A model generated the notes under the pieces. The model worked only from the letters and a program-made list of their open reading frames with translations. It did no database searches and was not told the origin of the DNA. DNA of 64,000 bases from Aggregatibacter kilianii (GTDB lineage Bacteria; Pseudomonadota; Gammaproteobacteria; Enterobacterales; Pasteurellaceae): assembly GCF_003130255.1 (NCBI RefSeq), contig NZ_NRCN01000001.1:2010822-2074821 (forward strand). Direction: 5' to 3'. Position numbers and translations under genes: made by a program. Below, piece by piece: positions 33,258 to 44,773 of the stretch. Numbering within the stretch: position 1 is the stretch's first letter; each line of letters begins with the position of its first letter.

Positions 33258-34378
33258 CATCTCAATTTAACCTAAAAGATGCCGAGTTTATGCAATTGGC
33301 GTTAGATTTAGCCAAACAAGGTGAGTTCACTGCTACACCGAATCCTGCGGTAGGTTGCGTGTTAGTTAAAAATGGTGAAATTATCGGCAAGGGGTTTCAT
33401 GCCAAAGCGGGGGAACCCCACGCAGAGGTGATGGCATTGCGTGAGGCGGGTGAGAATGCCCGCGGAGCAACCGCCTATGTCACCCTTGAGCCTTGTGCCC
33501 ATTACGGTCGTACCCCGCCTTGCGCTAAAGGCTTAGTGGATGCCGGCGTGCGGAATGTGATTGCCGCAATGTATGATCCGAATCCGTTGGTGGCGGGTAA
33601 AGGGCTAGGAATTTTAGCTAATGCCGGCATTGACAGTGCGGTGGGTTTATTAAAAGAAAATGCCGAGGAGCTCAACAAAGGCTTTTTGAAACGTATGCGA
33701 ACCGGCCGACCTTTCGTGCAATTAAAATTAGCCATGAGCATCGATGGCAAAACGGCTATGGCAAATGGTGAAAGTAAGTGGATTACCGGCGCACAGGCGC
33801 GAGCAGATGTACAACAATATCGCGCGAAAGCCTCGGCAATTTTATCCACATCACAAACCGTGTTGGCAGATAATCCAAGCCTGAATGTGCGGTGGGCAGA
33901 ATTACCGCAAGAGGTGCAAGCCCGTTATATCGAGCAGAATCTACGTCAGCCCGTACGGGTGATTTTGGATTCCGCCCATAAAGTGCGGTCGGATTTTAAT
34001 TTGTTTTTAACGGATTCACCTGTTTGGTTGGCTGGCAAGGATAAATTTCACTTAAATGGTTTTCCTGCATCCACGGAATATTTACAATTAATCCCCAATG
34101 AGGGGGAAAGCCACTTACAGGCATTGATGAGCGAATTAGGTAAGCGCCAAGTAAATACCCTTTGGGTAGAAGCCGGTGCGACCTTAGCCGGTGCGTTAAT
34201 CGCAGAAAATTTGGTGGATGAATTGATTATTTATATGGCACCTAAATTATTAGGCGATCAGGCGCGTGATTTATGTCATTTGCCTAACTTAACCAAACTT
34301 GCCGATGCCCCATTGTGGGAATTACAATTATGCGAACCTGTCGGCAACGATCTTAAATTAATTTATATAAGAAAATGA
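33254..34378 (+). CDS. ribD: Riboflavin biosynthesis deaminase/reductase
   Basis: A 374-residue bifunctional enzyme for the second and third steps of riboflavin synthesis. The N-terminal zinc deaminase has H56-A-E58 and C81/C90 ([11 protein letters not shown]). The C-terminal reductase begins near 150 ([20 protein letters not shown]) and uses NADPH. It overlaps nrdR by 4 bp and is followed by degS after 7 bp. Confidence 0.97.
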   Translation: MTSQFNLKDAEFMQLALDLAKQGEFTATPNPAVGCVLVKNGEIIGKGFHAKAGEPHAEVMALREAGENARGATAYVTLEPCAHYGRTPPCAKGLVDAGVRNVIAAMYDPNPLVAGKGLGILANAGIDSAVGLLKENAEELNKGFLKRMRTGRPFVQLKLAMSIDGKTAMANGESKWITGAQARADVQQYRAKASAILSTSQTVLADNPSLNVRWAELPQEVQARYIEQNLRQPVRVILDSAHKVRSDFNLFLTDSPVWLAGKDKFHLNGFPASTEYLQLIPNEGESHLQALMSELGKRQVNTLWVEAGATLAGALIAENLVDELIIYMAPKLLGDQARDLCHLPNLTKLADAPLWELQLCEPVGNDLKLIYIRK

Positions 34379-34385
34379 GGAACAA

Positions 34386-35414
34386 ATGTTAAAGAAAATT
34401 TTACATTCGGTAATTGTCGGCATAGTGTCTGCCGCTGTGATACTCTTGATTTTGCCGAAAGTAACCGAGGAACCAGTTACACCGGAAACGCCGATTGTCT
34501 CTTATAAAGACGCGGTACGCATTGCCTCGCCAGCAGTAGTAAACGTATATAACCAAGCATTTACATCCTCTTCTACACAGTTGAAGGTGAATAACTTGGG
34601 TTCCGGTGTGATTATGTCAAAAGACGGTTATATATTAACCAATAAACACGTGATTCAAAATGCCGATCAAATTATAGTTGCATTGCAGAACGGGAATATT
34701 TTTGATGCGGCATTAATTGGTTCCGATTCTTTAACAGATTTGGCTGTGTTAAAAATTAAAGCCGAAGATTTATCAACTATTCCTCAAAACCCAAGTCGCT
34801 CAGTTCATGTAGGTGATGTGGTGTTAGCCATTGGTAATCCGTACAACTTAGGTCAAAGCGTATCACAAGGAATAGTTAGTGCCGTTGGACGCAATGCCGT
34901 GGGTGAAGCGCTAGGACGACAAAACTTTATTCAAACAGATGCGCCTATTAACCGTGGTAATTCCGGTGGCGCGTTAATTAATTCTGCCGGTGAATTGCTT
35001 GGTATCAGTACCTTGAGTATTGGTAAAAACTCTAATGAAATTGCTGAAGGTTTAAATTTTGCTATTCCGATTGATTTAGCCAGTGATGTAATGAAAAAAA
35101 TTATTCGTGATGGTCGGGTAATTCGCGGTTATTTCGGAGTGCAAACAGATATTTTATTCAGTAATGGACAAGGCGCTTCCGACCAAGGCATTTTAATTAC
35201 TAGCGTGATTCCTAACAGCCCGGCAGCTAAAGCAGGCTTGCAATCGGGTGATGTGATTTTGAGAATCGATAATACAGAAGCTCGTTCACCAACGGAAATG
35301 ATGAAATTTATTGCTGATGTGCGTCCAAATACAAAAGTGCAAGTGGAAATTTCTCGTTTAGGCAAAACTTATACAATCCCTGTGGTGATTGAGGAATATA
35401 CGTTTAGTCAATAA
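34386..35414 (+). CDS. degS: Periplasmic stress-sensing serine protease
   Basis: A 342-residue inner-membrane-anchored protease that starts the sigma-E response by cutting RseA when misfolded outer-membrane proteins appear. It has an N-terminal membrane helix (residues 5-24), the trypsin-like triad H88 (TNKHV), D118 and S193 (GNSGG), and a single PDZ domain from about 245. One PDZ and a membrane anchor distinguish DegS from DegP. It starts 7 bp after ribD and may be in the same transcript. Confidence 0.94.
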   Translation: MLKKILHSVIVGIVSAAVILLILPKVTEEPVTPETPIVSYKDAVRIASPAVVNVYNQAFTSSSTQLKVNNLGSGVIMSKDGYILTNKHVIQNADQIIVALQNGNIFDAALIGSDSLTDLAVLKIKAEDLSTIPQNPSRSVHVGDVVLAIGNPYNLGQSVSQGIVSAVGRNAVGEALGRQNFIQTDAPINRGNSGGALINSAGELLGISTLSIGKNSNEIAEGLNFAIPIDLASDVMKKIIRDGRVIRGYFGVQTDILFSNGQGASDQGILITSVIPNSPAAKAGLQSGDVILRIDNTEARSPTEMMKFIADVRPNTKVQVEISRLGKTYTIPVVIEEYTFSQ

Positions 35415-35423
35415 GGTTGTGTG

Positions 35424-36020
35424 ATGAAAGAGTTAAAGACCAGTCATTTTTTTGCTTGCTTGGATCGCCTCAGACTGATTCAACGTTGGTCGTTAATGCG
35501 AAATATTGAACGGGAAAATCTGGCAGAACATAGCTTGCAGGTTGCTTTTGTAGCACACGCGTTGGCATTGATTAAAAATAAATTTTATGGCGCCGCGTTA
35601 AACGCAGAGCGTGTTGCGGTATTGGCGATGTATCATGACACATCGGAAATTTTTACCGGAGATTTGCCGACGCCGATTAAATATTTTAACGATGAGATTA
35701 CTCACGCCTATAAACAAATTGAAACGGCCGCCGAGTTGCATTTGATTAGTTTATTGCCGGAAGAATTACAGGCGGATTTTTTACCTTATTTGGATAGCCA
35801 ATATTTTTCTGAGGAAGAGAAGCATATTGTGAAACAGGCCGATTTAATCTGCGCTTGTATTAAGGTGAAATTTGAACTGGAAAATGGCAATCAGGAGTTT
35901 AAATCAGCTAAAGTGCGGTTAGAAAATTTAATGGATCAATGGCATAGTCCGGAAATGGATTATTTCTTACATGTATTTGTGCCGAGTTTCGGTAAGTCTA
36001 TTGATGAAATCACATTATAG
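35424..36020 (+). CDS. yfbR: 5'-deoxynucleotidase, HD-domain (YfbR family)
   Basis: A 198-residue metal-dependent phosphohydrolase that removes phosphate from deoxynucleoside 5'-monophosphates. The HD-domain residues appear in [17 protein letters not shown] (H36 region), [18 protein letters not shown] and KQADLICA. The ATG at 35424 is preferred over the adjacent GTG at 35421. It starts 9 bp after degS and ends the run of genes at a terminator. Confidence 0.93.
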   Translation: MKELKTSHFFACLDRLRLIQRWSLMRNIERENLAEHSLQVAFVAHALALIKNKFYGAALNAERVAVLAMYHDTSEIFTGDLPTPIKYFNDEITHAYKQIETAAELHLISLLPEELQADFLPYLDSQYFSEEEKHIVKQADLICACIKVKFELENGNQEFKSAKVRLENLMDQWHSPEMDYFLHVFVPSFGKSIDEITL

Positions 36021-36030
36021 AATATTCATA

Positions 36031-36069
36031 AAATTCCCCGTAAACGAATAAGTTACGGGGAATTTTTTT
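36031..36069 (+). terminator. Terminator after yfbR
   Basis: AAATTCCCCGTAA (36031-36043) pairs with TTACGGGGAATTT (36053-36065) and is followed by TTTT. It also lies 22 bp from the modE stop on the opposite strand and may work in both directions. Confidence 0.92.
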
Positions 36070-36090
36070 ACTTAAAGGTAGTACGTTAAA

Positions 36091-36870
36091 TTAATAAAGT
36101 GTAGCAAGAATCACTTGCTCGGGATCGACTGATACCCAAACTTGTTGGTTCGGTTCCAAATGTTGATCTTTTGAGAGCGTTGCACAAAATTCAATATCGG
36201 AATCTTCCAACATTAATATGGCTTCACCTGCATCACCTTTGTCAGTGATGGACTTCACCGTTGCACTAAATTGATTGGCAAGGTTTCTTTTTGGTTTTTC
36301 TGTAATTTTTACCCAAGGTGCTTTAAACATCAGCATGACTTCTCTGTCAGATTCAAGTTTTAAACGCACCGCACTTTTTTCTGTAATGGATACCATAAGC
36401 GATTTTGAAAAACCTTCTAAGGCGATATCCACAAAGCAGTGAACATCTTCAAAGCGTAATGCCTGTACTTTGCCAAAGAATTGATTACGCGCGCTGGATT
36501 GGAGTGAAAATCGTGCGGTGGCCGATAATAAGCTGTTGAGCGGGACTTTTTCATCGCGCAAAATATCAAAGGCTTTTTCTTGGGTTTGTTCCAACAAATC
36601 ATAAAGCTGTAATAAGCGTTGCGCATAGACGGTTAACGCTGTGCCGCCACCATTTCTGCCGCCAATATTGCGTTCAAGTAACGGCTTCGGACTGATTTTG
36701 TTCATGGCTTCAAGGTGATCCCAGGCGCTTTTATAGCTGACTTTGGCATTTTTAGCTGCTTGGTTGATGGAACCGCATTTTTGAATTTCTTTTAATAAAC
36801 GAATACGTTTAGGATCGGCGAAAAGTTGTTGTTTTAGTTTAATGGTAAGTAAAATTTCCGTGCCACGCAT
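36091..36870 (-). CDS. modE: Molybdate-responsive transcriptional regulator
   Basis: A 259-residue regulator. The N-terminal winged helix-turn-helix (CGSINQAAKNAKVSYKSAWD near 33) is followed by two molybdate-binding Mop domains (residues about 125-255). The start at 36870 (MRGTEILLTIKLKQQLF) has an AGGGGAG site; a longer frame lacks one. With molybdate bound it represses modABC; the gene is divergent from modA with a 234-bp gap holding an operator. Confidence 0.95.
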   Translation of the reverse strand: MRGTEILLTIKLKQQLFADPKRIRLLKEIQKCGSINQAAKNAKVSYKSAWDHLEAMNKISPKPLLERNIGGRNGGGTALTVYAQRLLQLYDLLEQTQEKAFDILRDEKVPLNSLLSATARFSLQSSARNQFFGKVQALRFEDVHCFVDIALEGFSKSLMVSITEKSAVRLKLESDREVMLMFKAPWVKITEKPKRNLANQFSATVKSITDKGDAGEAILMLEDSDIEFCATLSKDQHLEPNQQVWVSVDPEQVILATLY

Positions 36871-37047
36871 TTTTTTCTCCCCTACATTTTCAAATAAGTG
36901 TCCATCCTTGTAACACCTGTGAATTATACGGGCTGTATCATACAATATTTTAGTAAGAATAAGAATGTTTCAACGCTAGCTTTTATTCTGCTTTTCAACA
37001 TTTTATTGAATCAAATAATATTTTTTATATCGCCTTTACTTTTATTT

Positions 37048-37075
37048 TCGTTGTATAATTTATGCTATATATAAC
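37048..37075 (+). promoter_or_regulatory. Probable ModE operator overlapping the modA promoter
   Basis: An inverted repeat CGTTGTATA (37049-37057) / TATATAAC (37068-37075) fits the ModE-site pattern CGTTATAT...ATATAACG. It covers a good -10 (TATAAT, 37054-37059), so bound repressor would block transcription. It lies about 30-60 bp before the modA ATG. Confidence 0.7.
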
Positions 37076-37104
37076 TTATTAATCAACCAAAATGGAGTTT
37101 TTCT

Positions 37105-37869
37105 ATGTTTAAATATTCAAAAATCGCTGCCGGCTTAGCTGTGGCTTGCTTGGCTTTCTCTCTTTCTGCGCAAGCGAAAGTGACTGTGTTTGCAGCGGCT
37201 TCAATGACCGACTCATTAAAGAAAGTTGCTGAAGATTACAAAAAAGTGAATCCCAAAGAGGAAATCGTATTTTCTTTTGCCTCTTCTTCAACCTTAGCGA
37301 AACAAATTGAAGAGGGCGCGCCCGCCGATTTATTTATTTCCGCCAGCACCAAATGGATGAAATACCTTTCTGAAAAAGGGTTAACCGTTAAAGAAACCGA
37401 AAAATTATTAGTGGGTAATGAACTTGTTTTAATTTCACAAAAAGACAGCAAATTACAAAACGTTGATATTGCGAAAGGCGAATGGATCAACCAATTAAAA
37501 GATTCTTATTTGTCTGTAGGTGACCCGGCACACGTGCCTGCAGGTCAATATGCGGAAGAAGCGTTAACCAAATTAAACTTATGGGACAAAGTAAAAGATA
37601 AATTAGCCCGCGCCAAAGACGTGCGTGCAGCATTGGCTTTAGTTGAACGTGGCGAATCTCCATTGGGTATCGTGTATGCTACTGATGCGAAGGTGAGCAA
37701 AGACGTGAAAGCAATTGGTGTGTTTCCGCAAGATTCTTACAAACCGGCAGATTATCCAGTTGCGATCTTAAAAGATCATAACAATGCAGAACCCCAAGCC
37801 TTCTTGAAATATCTAGAATCGCCTGAAGCGAAAAAAGTATTTGCGGATTACGGTTTCTCTGTAAAATAA
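37105..37869 (+). CDS. modA: Molybdate ABC transporter, substrate-binding protein
   Basis: A 254-residue periplasmic protein. The signal peptide (MFKYSKIAAGLAVACLAF..., cleaved after SAQA near 24) is followed by the mature start KVTVFAAASMTDSLKKVAED. It has the family's oxyanion-binding stretches (VFSFASSSTLAKQIEEGAPA and VPAGQYAEEAL). It binds molybdate (or tungstate) and delivers it to ModBC. It is first in modABC and probably ModE-regulated. Confidence 0.96.
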   Translation: MFKYSKIAAGLAVACLAFSLSAQAKVTVFAAASMTDSLKKVAEDYKKVNPKEEIVFSFASSSTLAKQIEEGAPADLFISASTKWMKYLSEKGLTVKETEKLLVGNELVLISQKDSKLQNVDIAKGEWINQLKDSYLSVGDPAHVPAGQYAEEALTKLNLWDKVKDKLARAKDVRAALALVERGESPLGIVYATDAKVSKDVKAIGVFPQDSYKPADYPVAILKDHNNAEPQAFLKYLESPEAKKVFADYGFSVK

Positions 37870-37936
37870 GCAAACTAACTTTGACTCATTAAGCGTAGCC
37901 ATTGTGCTACGCTTTGTTTATATAGGAAATTAAATT

Positions 37937-38665
37937 TTGCTTACACAGTTTCTGCTGTTATTAGGTTTGAGCCCATTAGAAATCGATGCCATTCGTCTTA
38001 GCTTGGAAGTCTCCGTCAGTGCCATTTTGTGGAGTTTGCCTTTTGCTATTTTAGTTGCATGGATTTTGGCTCGGAAAGATTTTTATGGTAAATCCATTGT
38101 GGGGGGGATTATTCACTTACCTTTGGTATTGCCTCCAGTCGTGATTGGTTATCTTTTGCTGGTTGCCATGGGACGCAATGGCTTTATCGGTAAATATTTG
38201 TATCAATGGTTCGGTTTAACCTTTGGATTTAGTTGGAAAGGTGCTGTGTTAGCTTCAGCGGTGGTGGCCTTTCCTTTGGTCGTACGTGCTATTCGACTTT
38301 CCCTTGAAAGTATTGATTTAAAATTGGAACACGCCGCCAGAACACTGGGGGCTTCTGCGTGGCGGGTGTTTTTAACCATCACGTTACCGTTATCTTTACC
38401 GGGCATTCTCGCGGGAGTTGTACTCGGTTTTGCCCGTTCTTTAGGGGAGTTTGGCGCGACTATCACATTTGTTTCCAATATTGCCGGTGAAACCCAAACT
38501 ATTCCTTTGGCAATGTACTCTTTTATTCAAACACCGGGGGCGGAAGAACAAGCTGCACGTTTATGCGTTTTCGCCATCATATTATCGCTACTGTCATTAT
38601 TATTATCGGAATGGCTGGCAAAACGAATGCAGAAAAAATTAGGACAAAATAATGCTACACATTGA
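37937..38665 (+). CDS. modB: Molybdate ABC transporter, permease
   Basis: A 242-residue membrane protein with about five or six membrane helices. It has the ABC-2-type EAA-like loop contacting the ATPase ([21 protein letters not shown], residues 130-150). The likely start is TTG at 37937 after AGGAAA; no ATG fits the conserved N-terminus. It overlaps modC by 14 bp. The [19 protein letters not shown] stretch is typical of ModB. Confidence 0.95.
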   Translation: MLTQFLLLLGLSPLEIDAIRLSLEVSVSAILWSLPFAILVAWILARKDFYGKSIVGGIIHLPLVLPPVVIGYLLLVAMGRNGFIGKYLYQWFGLTFGFSWKGAVLASAVVAFPLVVRAIRLSLESIDLKLEHAARTLGASAWRVFLTITLPLSLPGILAGVVLGFARSLGEFGATITFVSNIAGETQTIPLAMYSFIQTPGAEEQAARLCVFAIILSLLSLLLSEWLAKRMQKKLGQNNATH

Positions 38666-39713
38666 TGTTAAAAAACAATTAGGCAATTTATCCCTGCAGG
38701 CAACGTTAGACATTCCATCCCAAGGCGTGACCGCACTTTTCGGGTTATCCGGCTCAGGTAAATCTTCGTTAATTAATTTGGTCAGTGGCTTAATTAATCC
38801 GGATGAAGGCTGTATTACATTAAACGACAATGTGTTATTTGATGCTGAGGAAGGGATTTGTTTGCCGCCTAACCAACGCAATATCGGTTATGTATTCCAA
38901 GACGCGCGATTGTTTCCTCACTACACCGTAAAAGGCAATTTGCGTTACGGTATGAGAAACACCAGCAAAGAAGAATTCGATTACATTGTAGAATTGCTTG
39001 GTATTGGTCATTTATTAAAGCGATATCCGATCACCTTATCCGGCGGTGAAAAACAACGTGTTGCCATTGGTCGCGCATTATTGACGGATCCTGAAATTTT
39101 GTTGATGGATGAGCCGCTTTCTGCGTTGGACTTACCGCGTAAACGGGAATTGCTCAATTATTTGGAACGTTTATCCAAAGAAATTAATATCCCGATTTTA
39201 TACGTTACTCACAGCCTTGATGAATTATTGCGTCTTGCAGAACGGGTGGTTTTGTTAATGGATGGTAAAGTCGAAGCCTATGATGTCTTGGAAACGGTTT
39301 GGGACAGCCCTTTATTCTTGCCTTGGAAACAACAAAACCAACAAAGTGCGGTGCTTTCTCTGCCTGTTTTTTTGCATAATCCGACTTATAAAATGACCGC
39401 ACTTACATTAGGTGATCAACAGATTTGGGTTAATGCCTTGGCGGCTGAGGTAGATGAGTTTGTACGGATTTGTATTCATAGTTCAGATGTTTCCATCACA
39501 TTGACCAAACCGGAAAAATCCAGTATTCGCAATATTCTTTATGGTCGGATCGTGAAAGTTCAAGAGCGGGATAATCAGGTCGAATTGCAGTTAGATATTG
39601 CCGGCAAACACATTTGGGCGGGGATCAGTAAATGGGCGTTTCAAGATTTGGCATTACGTCTTGGACAATTGGTGTATATTCAAATTAAAGCTATTTCGGT
39701 CATGACTGCTTAA
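38652..39713 (+). CDS. modC: Molybdate ABC transporter, ATP-binding protein
   Basis: A 353-residue ATPase. The Walker A is GLSGSGKSS (33-41), the signature LSGGEKQ near 128, Walker [13 protein letters not shown] near 150, and a C-terminal regulatory domain (from about 285, Mop-like) that senses molybdate. It powers ModAB uptake. Last gene of the operon; followed by the hairpins at 39733 and 39771. Confidence 0.96.
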   Translation: MLHIDVKKQLGNLSLQATLDIPSQGVTALFGLSGSGKSSLINLVSGLINPDEGCITLNDNVLFDAEEGICLPPNQRNIGYVFQDARLFPHYTVKGNLRYGMRNTSKEEFDYIVELLGIGHLLKRYPITLSGGEKQRVAIGRALLTDPEILLMDEPLSALDLPRKRELLNYLERLSKEINIPILYVTHSLDELLRLAERVVLLMDGKVEAYDVLETVWDSPLFLPWKQQNQQSAVLSLPVFLHNPTYKMTALTLGDQQIWVNALAAEVDEFVRICIHSSDVSITLTKPEKSSIRNILYGRIVKVQERDNQVELQLDIAGKHIWAGISKWAFQDLALRLGQLVYIQIKAISVMTA

Positions 39714-39732
39714 TTCCACGATGTAAACACAT

Positions 39733-39764
39733 AAAAAATAGCACCTCAATTGGTGCTATTTTTT
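39733..39764 (+). terminator. modABC terminator
   Basis: AAAAAATAGCACC (39733-39745) pairs with GGTGCTATTTTTT (39752-39764), with T-run. Strong, and A-run on the other side means it could also stop the fdx operon on the minus strand. Confidence 0.93.
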
Positions 39765-39770
39765 GTATCA

Positions 39771-39809
39771 AAGTGCGGTTAAAAAACGTAGTGAATTTTG
39801 ACCGCACTT
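39771..39809. terminator. Dual-USS hairpin between modC and the formate dehydrogenase operon
   Basis: AAGTGCGGT (39771-39779) and ACCGCACTT (39801-39809) flank a loop of 21 bp. With the hairpin 7 bp upstream it insulates two convergent operons. Confidence 0.7.
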
Positions 39810-39818
39810 TATCATCAA

Positions 39819-40526
39819 TTAACTGAACTTCTTGAAGACAGCCTTAGTAGGTTCACCTTTTTCTTCCCGCTCAACATCTTGTTCTAATACAGGAAGTACT
39901 TCTTCGCGGAACCATTTCGGGTGGTGTTTTTTCGCCCAACGAACGGTTACCCAACCTTCAACAATACCGGTAATAGAGCCTTTCACCCAGAATGCCATAT
40001 ACATGTGTACAAGGATGCCGGTAAATAGCATAAAGGCACTGGCAGAGTGAAGTAAGATGGCAATTCTTAGCACCGGAATAGAGAAGTAGTGGGAGAAATA
40101 CTGACGCCACATGATAATGCCGGTAACCAACAAGGTAAACATTGCAAGGATTAATGTCCAGAACAACATTTTTTGACCCAGGTTATATTTACCGTTATCG
40201 GCAACAGCGTGTTCGTTACCTTTCAATACCTCAAGAACGTTCTTCGCCCAACGAATATCGTTTTTCTCCGGAATGTTGTGATGCCAATATAATGAACATA
40301 AGAAAATAAAAGCAACAAACATTAAGATCCCGGTGAACGGGTGAATCGCACGCGCTAATTGTGGTGTTCCTAAAATTTCTGTCAACCATGCAAAATCAGG
40401 GAAGAAGAAAGCTACCCCGGTGAACATGGTTAAGAAGAAACTGATTACCAAAAACCAGTGACTTAAACGCGCAGGGGTTCTGTGGCGAATGATACGAGTA
40501 TCATTGCTAATTTCAAGTTTACTCAT
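39819..40526 (-). CDS. fdxI: Formate dehydrogenase, cytochrome b gamma subunit
   Basis: A 235-residue membrane subunit with four helices that anchors the complex and passes electrons to quinone. It has the conserved histidines for two b-type hemes (for example [10 protein letters not shown] near 22 and HPFTGILMF near 60). The start at 40526 ([15 protein letters not shown]) follows a GGGAGG site. It overlaps the fdxH end by 8 bp. Homologous to E. coli FdnI/FdoI. Confidence 0.93.
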   Translation of the reverse strand: MSKLEISNDTRIIRHRTPARLSHWFLVISFFLTMFTGVAFFFPDFAWLTEILGTPQLARAIHPFTGILMFVAFIFLCSLYWHHNIPEKNDIRWAKNVLEVLKGNEHAVADNGKYNLGQKMLFWTLILAMFTLLVTGIIMWRQYFSHYFSIPVLRIAILLHSASAFMLFTGILVHMYMAFWVKGSITGIVEGWVTVRWAKKHHPKWFREEVLPVLEQDVEREEKGEPTKAVFKKFS

Positions 40527-41448
40527 GTTTGCCTCCCTGTTTGTCTTCATCTACAAATTTTTCATGATGATCTTCTACATCTTCCTCAACGTTCGGTCCG
40601 ACGGTTAAGTAGTGGCCGATTTCAGCTAAGGCTAAACCACCCATTGCCACAGCAGCTAATGGTTTTAAGACATCTTTCCAGACAGTTACTGTCAGGTCAA
40701 TATGCGGATCTTTCGGAAGACCGGAATACAATTCAGGTTTATCTGCATGGTGTAACACATACATGACATGTGTACCACCCACGCCTTCCGGATCGTAAAG
40801 ACCGGCATTTTCATAGCCACGCGCTTTAAGATCAGCAATACGTTGTTCTGCATAGAGTTTCATTTCTTGTTTGGAACCGAAGCGAATTGCGCCGGTCGGA
40901 CAAGTTTTCACACAAGCCGGTTCTTGGCCCACAGAAACACGATCTACACAAAGGGTGCATTTATACACACGGTTATCTTCCGGATTCATGCGCGGAATAT
41001 TAAACGGACAGCCTGCGATACAGTAACCGCAGCCGATACATTTGTCGGATTGGAAATCCACGATACCGTTGGCATATTGGATAATCGCACCCGGTGCAGG
41101 GCAGGCTTTCAAGCAGCCAGGTTCCGCACAGTGCATACAGCCGTCTTTACGGATTAACCATTCTAAACGATCATTTTCTTCCACTTCATTGAAGCGCATG
41201 ACCGTCCAGGCTTTTGCGTTAAGGTCAACCGGGTTGTCATATACCCCTACACACTGAGCATTAACGTCGGAGCGGATATCATTCCACTCCGAACAACCAA
41301 CCTGACAGGCTTTACAACCGATACAGGTTGTTACGTCAATGAGTTTTGCTACTTCAACTTTGTGATCACGCGCATGTGGTGCCGGAGTTAAACCGGAGGT
41401 TGCAGAGACCTTAATAATGTCTTGCGTTTGTACATCCATCGATCTCAT
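40519..41448 (-). CDS. fdxH: Formate dehydrogenase, Fe-S beta subunit
   Basis: A 309-residue ferredoxin subunit that carries electrons from the active site to the membrane. Four 4Fe-4S motifs are visible ([50 protein letters not shown]...CVKTCP). A C-terminal hydrophobic anchor (near 260-285) faces the periplasm side. It starts one base before the fdxG stop region and overlaps fdxI. Confidence 0.96.
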   Translation of the reverse strand: MRSMDVQTQDIIKVSATSGLTPAPHARDHKVEVAKLIDVTTCIGCKACQVGCSEWNDIRSDVNAQCVGVYDNPVDLNAKAWTVMRFNEVEENDRLEWLIRKDGCMHCAEPGCLKACPAPGAIIQYANGIVDFQSDKCIGCGYCIAGCPFNIPRMNPEDNRVYKCTLCVDRVSVGQEPACVKTCPTGAIRFGSKQEMKLYAEQRIADLKARGYENAGLYDPEGVGGTHVMYVLHHADKPELYSGLPKDPHIDLTVTVWKDVLKPLAAVAMGGLALAEIGHYLTVGPNVEEDVEDHHEKFVDEDKQGGKHE

Positions 41449-41449
41449 C

Positions 41450-44400
41450 TTATGCTACCTCCACTACTTTTTCGATATTCACAAGGAAAGTCTTATATTC
41501 AGGGGTTTGTGTAACGGATTCCCCCCATGATGGCGTTAAGGTATTGGTGGAGAACCCACGGTTGCCTTTGCCATTTAACACTTTCATATTCCAGTGAATT
41601 GGAAGACCCACATGGTGTACAGTACGTCCGTCGATTTCTAAATCTTTCAAACGTTTGGTTACCACTGCAACGGCTTTGATGTAGCCACGGCGAGAAGTAA
41701 TTTTCACCATATCACCCTTTTGGATACCTTTTTCTGCAGCTAATTTTTCACCAATTTCCACGAATTGTTGTGGTTGTGCAATGATATTTAATGCAGATTG
41801 AGCAGTCCAACTGTGGAAATGTTCGGTCAAACGATAAGTCGTTGCCACGTAAGGGAACTCTTTATTTGAACCGATAAATTCACGGTCTTCTTTGTAAATA
41901 CGAATAGTCGGATCGGAGACTACACTTGGATGTAGTGGGTTAGTATCAATCGGACTTTCAATCGGTTCATAATGTTCCGGCATAGGTCCGCTATTGATTT
42001 TATCAACGGCAAATAAGCGACCGACACCTTCGGCGGACATAATGAATGGACCGGTATCAGAACCCGGAGGCTGTGTACCATAGTCGGCAATATCAAACCA
42101 GTTCCAGTTTTTACCATTCCATTTGATTAATTGACGATTTTTATCCCAAGGATTACCGTTAATATCAAGTGACGCGCGGCTGTAAAGGACACGACGGTTT
42201 GCCGGCCATGCGAAGCCCCAACCTAATGTACAACCTAAACCGGACGGATCGGAATTATCACGATTTTCCGTTTGGTTGCCTTTTTCGGTCCATTGACCTA
42301 CATAAATCCAGTTTCCGGAACTTGTCGTACCGTCATCACGCAAGTGTGCAAAGGCGCTGAGTAGTTGACCTTTTTTATACATCAGGTTGCCGTTAGCATC
42401 ATAAAGATCTTCTAAGGCATAGCCGTTTACTTCTTTGGCTAATTCCGCTGAAGATGGCGCATGAGGAATATTGTAGTTCCATGTCATGGCTTCAAAAGAT
42501 TCGATACCACGACCGCCTTCTTTTTGGTAAAGGTGATGCATTTCTTCACGAATCATAGATAAAATTTCTACATCCGGTAACGCTTCACCCGGTTGGTCAC
42601 AAGATTTTTGGTGCCATTGTACCCAACGACCGGAGTTGGCGATAGAACCATCTTCTTCCGCAAAACAGGTGGTTGGTAAACGGAATACTTCAGTTTGGAT
42701 TTTGGACGGATCTACATCATTAGATTCCCCAAAGTTTTTCCAGAATTCGGAGCTTTCGGTTTGAAGCGGATCCAAAATGATTAAGTATTTCAATTTACTC
42801 ATACCGGAAACAGTTTTATTTTTGTTTGGTAATGAGTTCAATACGTTGAAACCTTGTAAAATCCAACCGTTCATTTTCTCTTCATTCATGAGCTTAACGT
42901 GAGTGATAGGATCGTAGAGACGGTCTGCTTTCGGTAAGAAATCAAAGCCCCAACCGTTTTCTTTGGTCGCTTTATCACCATAGAACGTTTTCATCATACT
43001 TACGAAGAATTTCGATGTATTTCGGTAGTAGTTTACTTGGTTTTGTACGATATCTTTTGGTGTAATCGCATTAATGTATTGTTCGTAAGACGTATCTTTG
43101 TCATTTGGTAAACGCATATAACCCGGTAAAGACATCGGCAATAAGCCCATATCTGTTGTACCTTGTACGTTTGAGTGTCCACGTAATGCATTAATACCGC
43201 CACCAGGCATACCCATGTTACCTAAGAGTAATTGGATCATCGCCATTGAACGAATATTTTGTGTACCAATGGTGTGCTCAGTAAGACCTAATGCATATAA
43301 GTGCGTCATGGTTTTATTTGGCACAGAGGTTTTACCAATTTCTTCGCAGATTTGTAAGAAGGTTTTTTGTTTGACACCGGTGATACGTTCAACCATTTCA
43401 GGCGTATAGCGAGAAACGTGATCTTTCAAAATGTTAATGACACAACGTGGATCTTGTAAGGTCATATCACGTTTAACAAAGCCATTCTCATCGAATTGGT
43501 AATTCCATTTTGATTTATCATAAGTGTGTTTTTCTTCATCAAAACCTACGAATAAACCATCTTCAAATTTGAAGCCCTCATCAATTAAGAATGAAGCATT
43601 GGTATAATGTTTAACGTATTCGTGTTGAATTTGATTGGTTTCCAATAAGTAACGGATCACACCCATTAAGAATGCGATATCAGTACCGGAACGAATTGGA
43701 GCGTGGAGGTCAGCCACAGAAGCTGTACGGTTAAAGCGCGGGTCAACCACGATGATTTTCGCACCGTTTTTCTTCGCTTCGATCGCCCAACGGAAGCCAA
43801 CAGGGTGAGCTTCAGCAGGGTTACCACCTTGAACAATAATAAGATTAGCGTTTTTGATATCAACCCAGTTATTTGTCATGGCACCGCGACCAAATGATGG
43901 AGCAAGACTTGCTACCGTTGGTCCGTGTCAAGTATTCGCTTGGTTACATACCGGCACCATCCCAAGCATTCGAATCCACTTATGAGTTAATAAAGCGGCT
44001 TCGTTACTCATTGCTGATGCAGTCATAATCCCTGTGGTTGCCCAACGGTTAACGGTTTTGCCATTTGCATCTTTTTCAACAAAGTTGGCATCACGGTCAT
44101 CTTTCATCAAGCGGGCAATGCGTTTAATAGCATCTTTCCAAGAAATGCGCTCCCACTTATCGGAACCCGGTGCGCGGTATTCCGGATATAAGTTGCGACT
44201 TTCGCTATTCACGAAGTCTAGCGCGCCGGCACCTTTAGGGCATAATGCACCACGGCTGATTGGATGATCCGGGTCACCTTCGATATGGAATAATTTAGAA
44301 CGGGTATTTGTAGCGGTGTGACCGCTTAATGTATTGGATGGTGTACCTGTACTATACATTAACATACCGCAACTTACCGAGCAGTATGTACAGGTTTGAC

Positions 44401-44539
44401 GTGATTCTTTTGCACGCAATAACTTGTATTCGCGTGGCGCAGCTAAGGCCGTAGCCGGAGCAAAGCCTAACATCGCAACCGATGTTCCTGCCATACCGCC
44501 GGCACAGACCTTGAAGAATTTTCTTCTTGTGATCTGCAT
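41450..44539 (-). CDS. fdxG: Formate dehydrogenase alpha subunit, selenocysteine-containing
   Basis: The catalytic subunit oxidises formate to CO2 using molybdenum bound to two pterin cofactors and one Fe-S cluster. A UGA codon at 43928-43930 (residue 204) is read as selenocysteine: the flanks are [19 protein letters not shown], as in E. coli FdnG, and continue in frame on both sides. Total is 1029 residues against about 1015 in E. coli. The Tat signal ITRRKFFKV is near the start, so it is exported folded. Start 44539 has GGGAG upstream. Reading the UGA as a stop would wrongly split this gene in two. Confidence 0.96.
43888..43930 (-). promoter_or_regulatory. SECIS element of fdxG
   Basis: Directly after the UGA, the minus-strand sequence GGTAGCAAGTCTTGCTCC forms the expected small hairpin (GCAAG/CTTGC) of bacterial SECIS elements bound by SelB. 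It is almost the same as the E. coli fdnG element. Confidence 0.88.
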
Positions 44540-44773
44540 AAGCACTCCCCACATCAACAAGATGAATTGTTGATTTTGTTTAGTAGTTATAAATTCGTAT
44601 TTGAGTAGATAACTTAGTAGTCGATTTTGTTAAAATAGTATTACAATTAAACACCATCGATATAAGCCTAACGTAATACATAAATATTGCTTATCTATTC
44701 GTTAGCGGGGGCTAGAATAACTATTTTTTATATAGAAATCTATAATCACTAATAATTAAAAAGGGGAAAAAAG
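44540..44773. promoter_or_regulatory. fdxG-fdhD divergent promoter region
   Basis: A strongly AT-rich, non-coding 234 bp that must hold both promoters. A spaced inverted repeat is present: AGCCTAACG (about 44669-44677) against CGTTAGCGGGGGCT (about 44700-44713). I did not find a clear FNR box, so the anaerobic control expected for such genes is not proven here. Confidence 0.4.

Noticed and set aside
43928..43930. In-frame UGA in the formate dehydrogenase gene as a frameshift or pseudogene stop.
   Set aside because: The protein continues in the same frame with E. coli-like flanks and a SECIS hairpin, so it is a selenocysteine codon.
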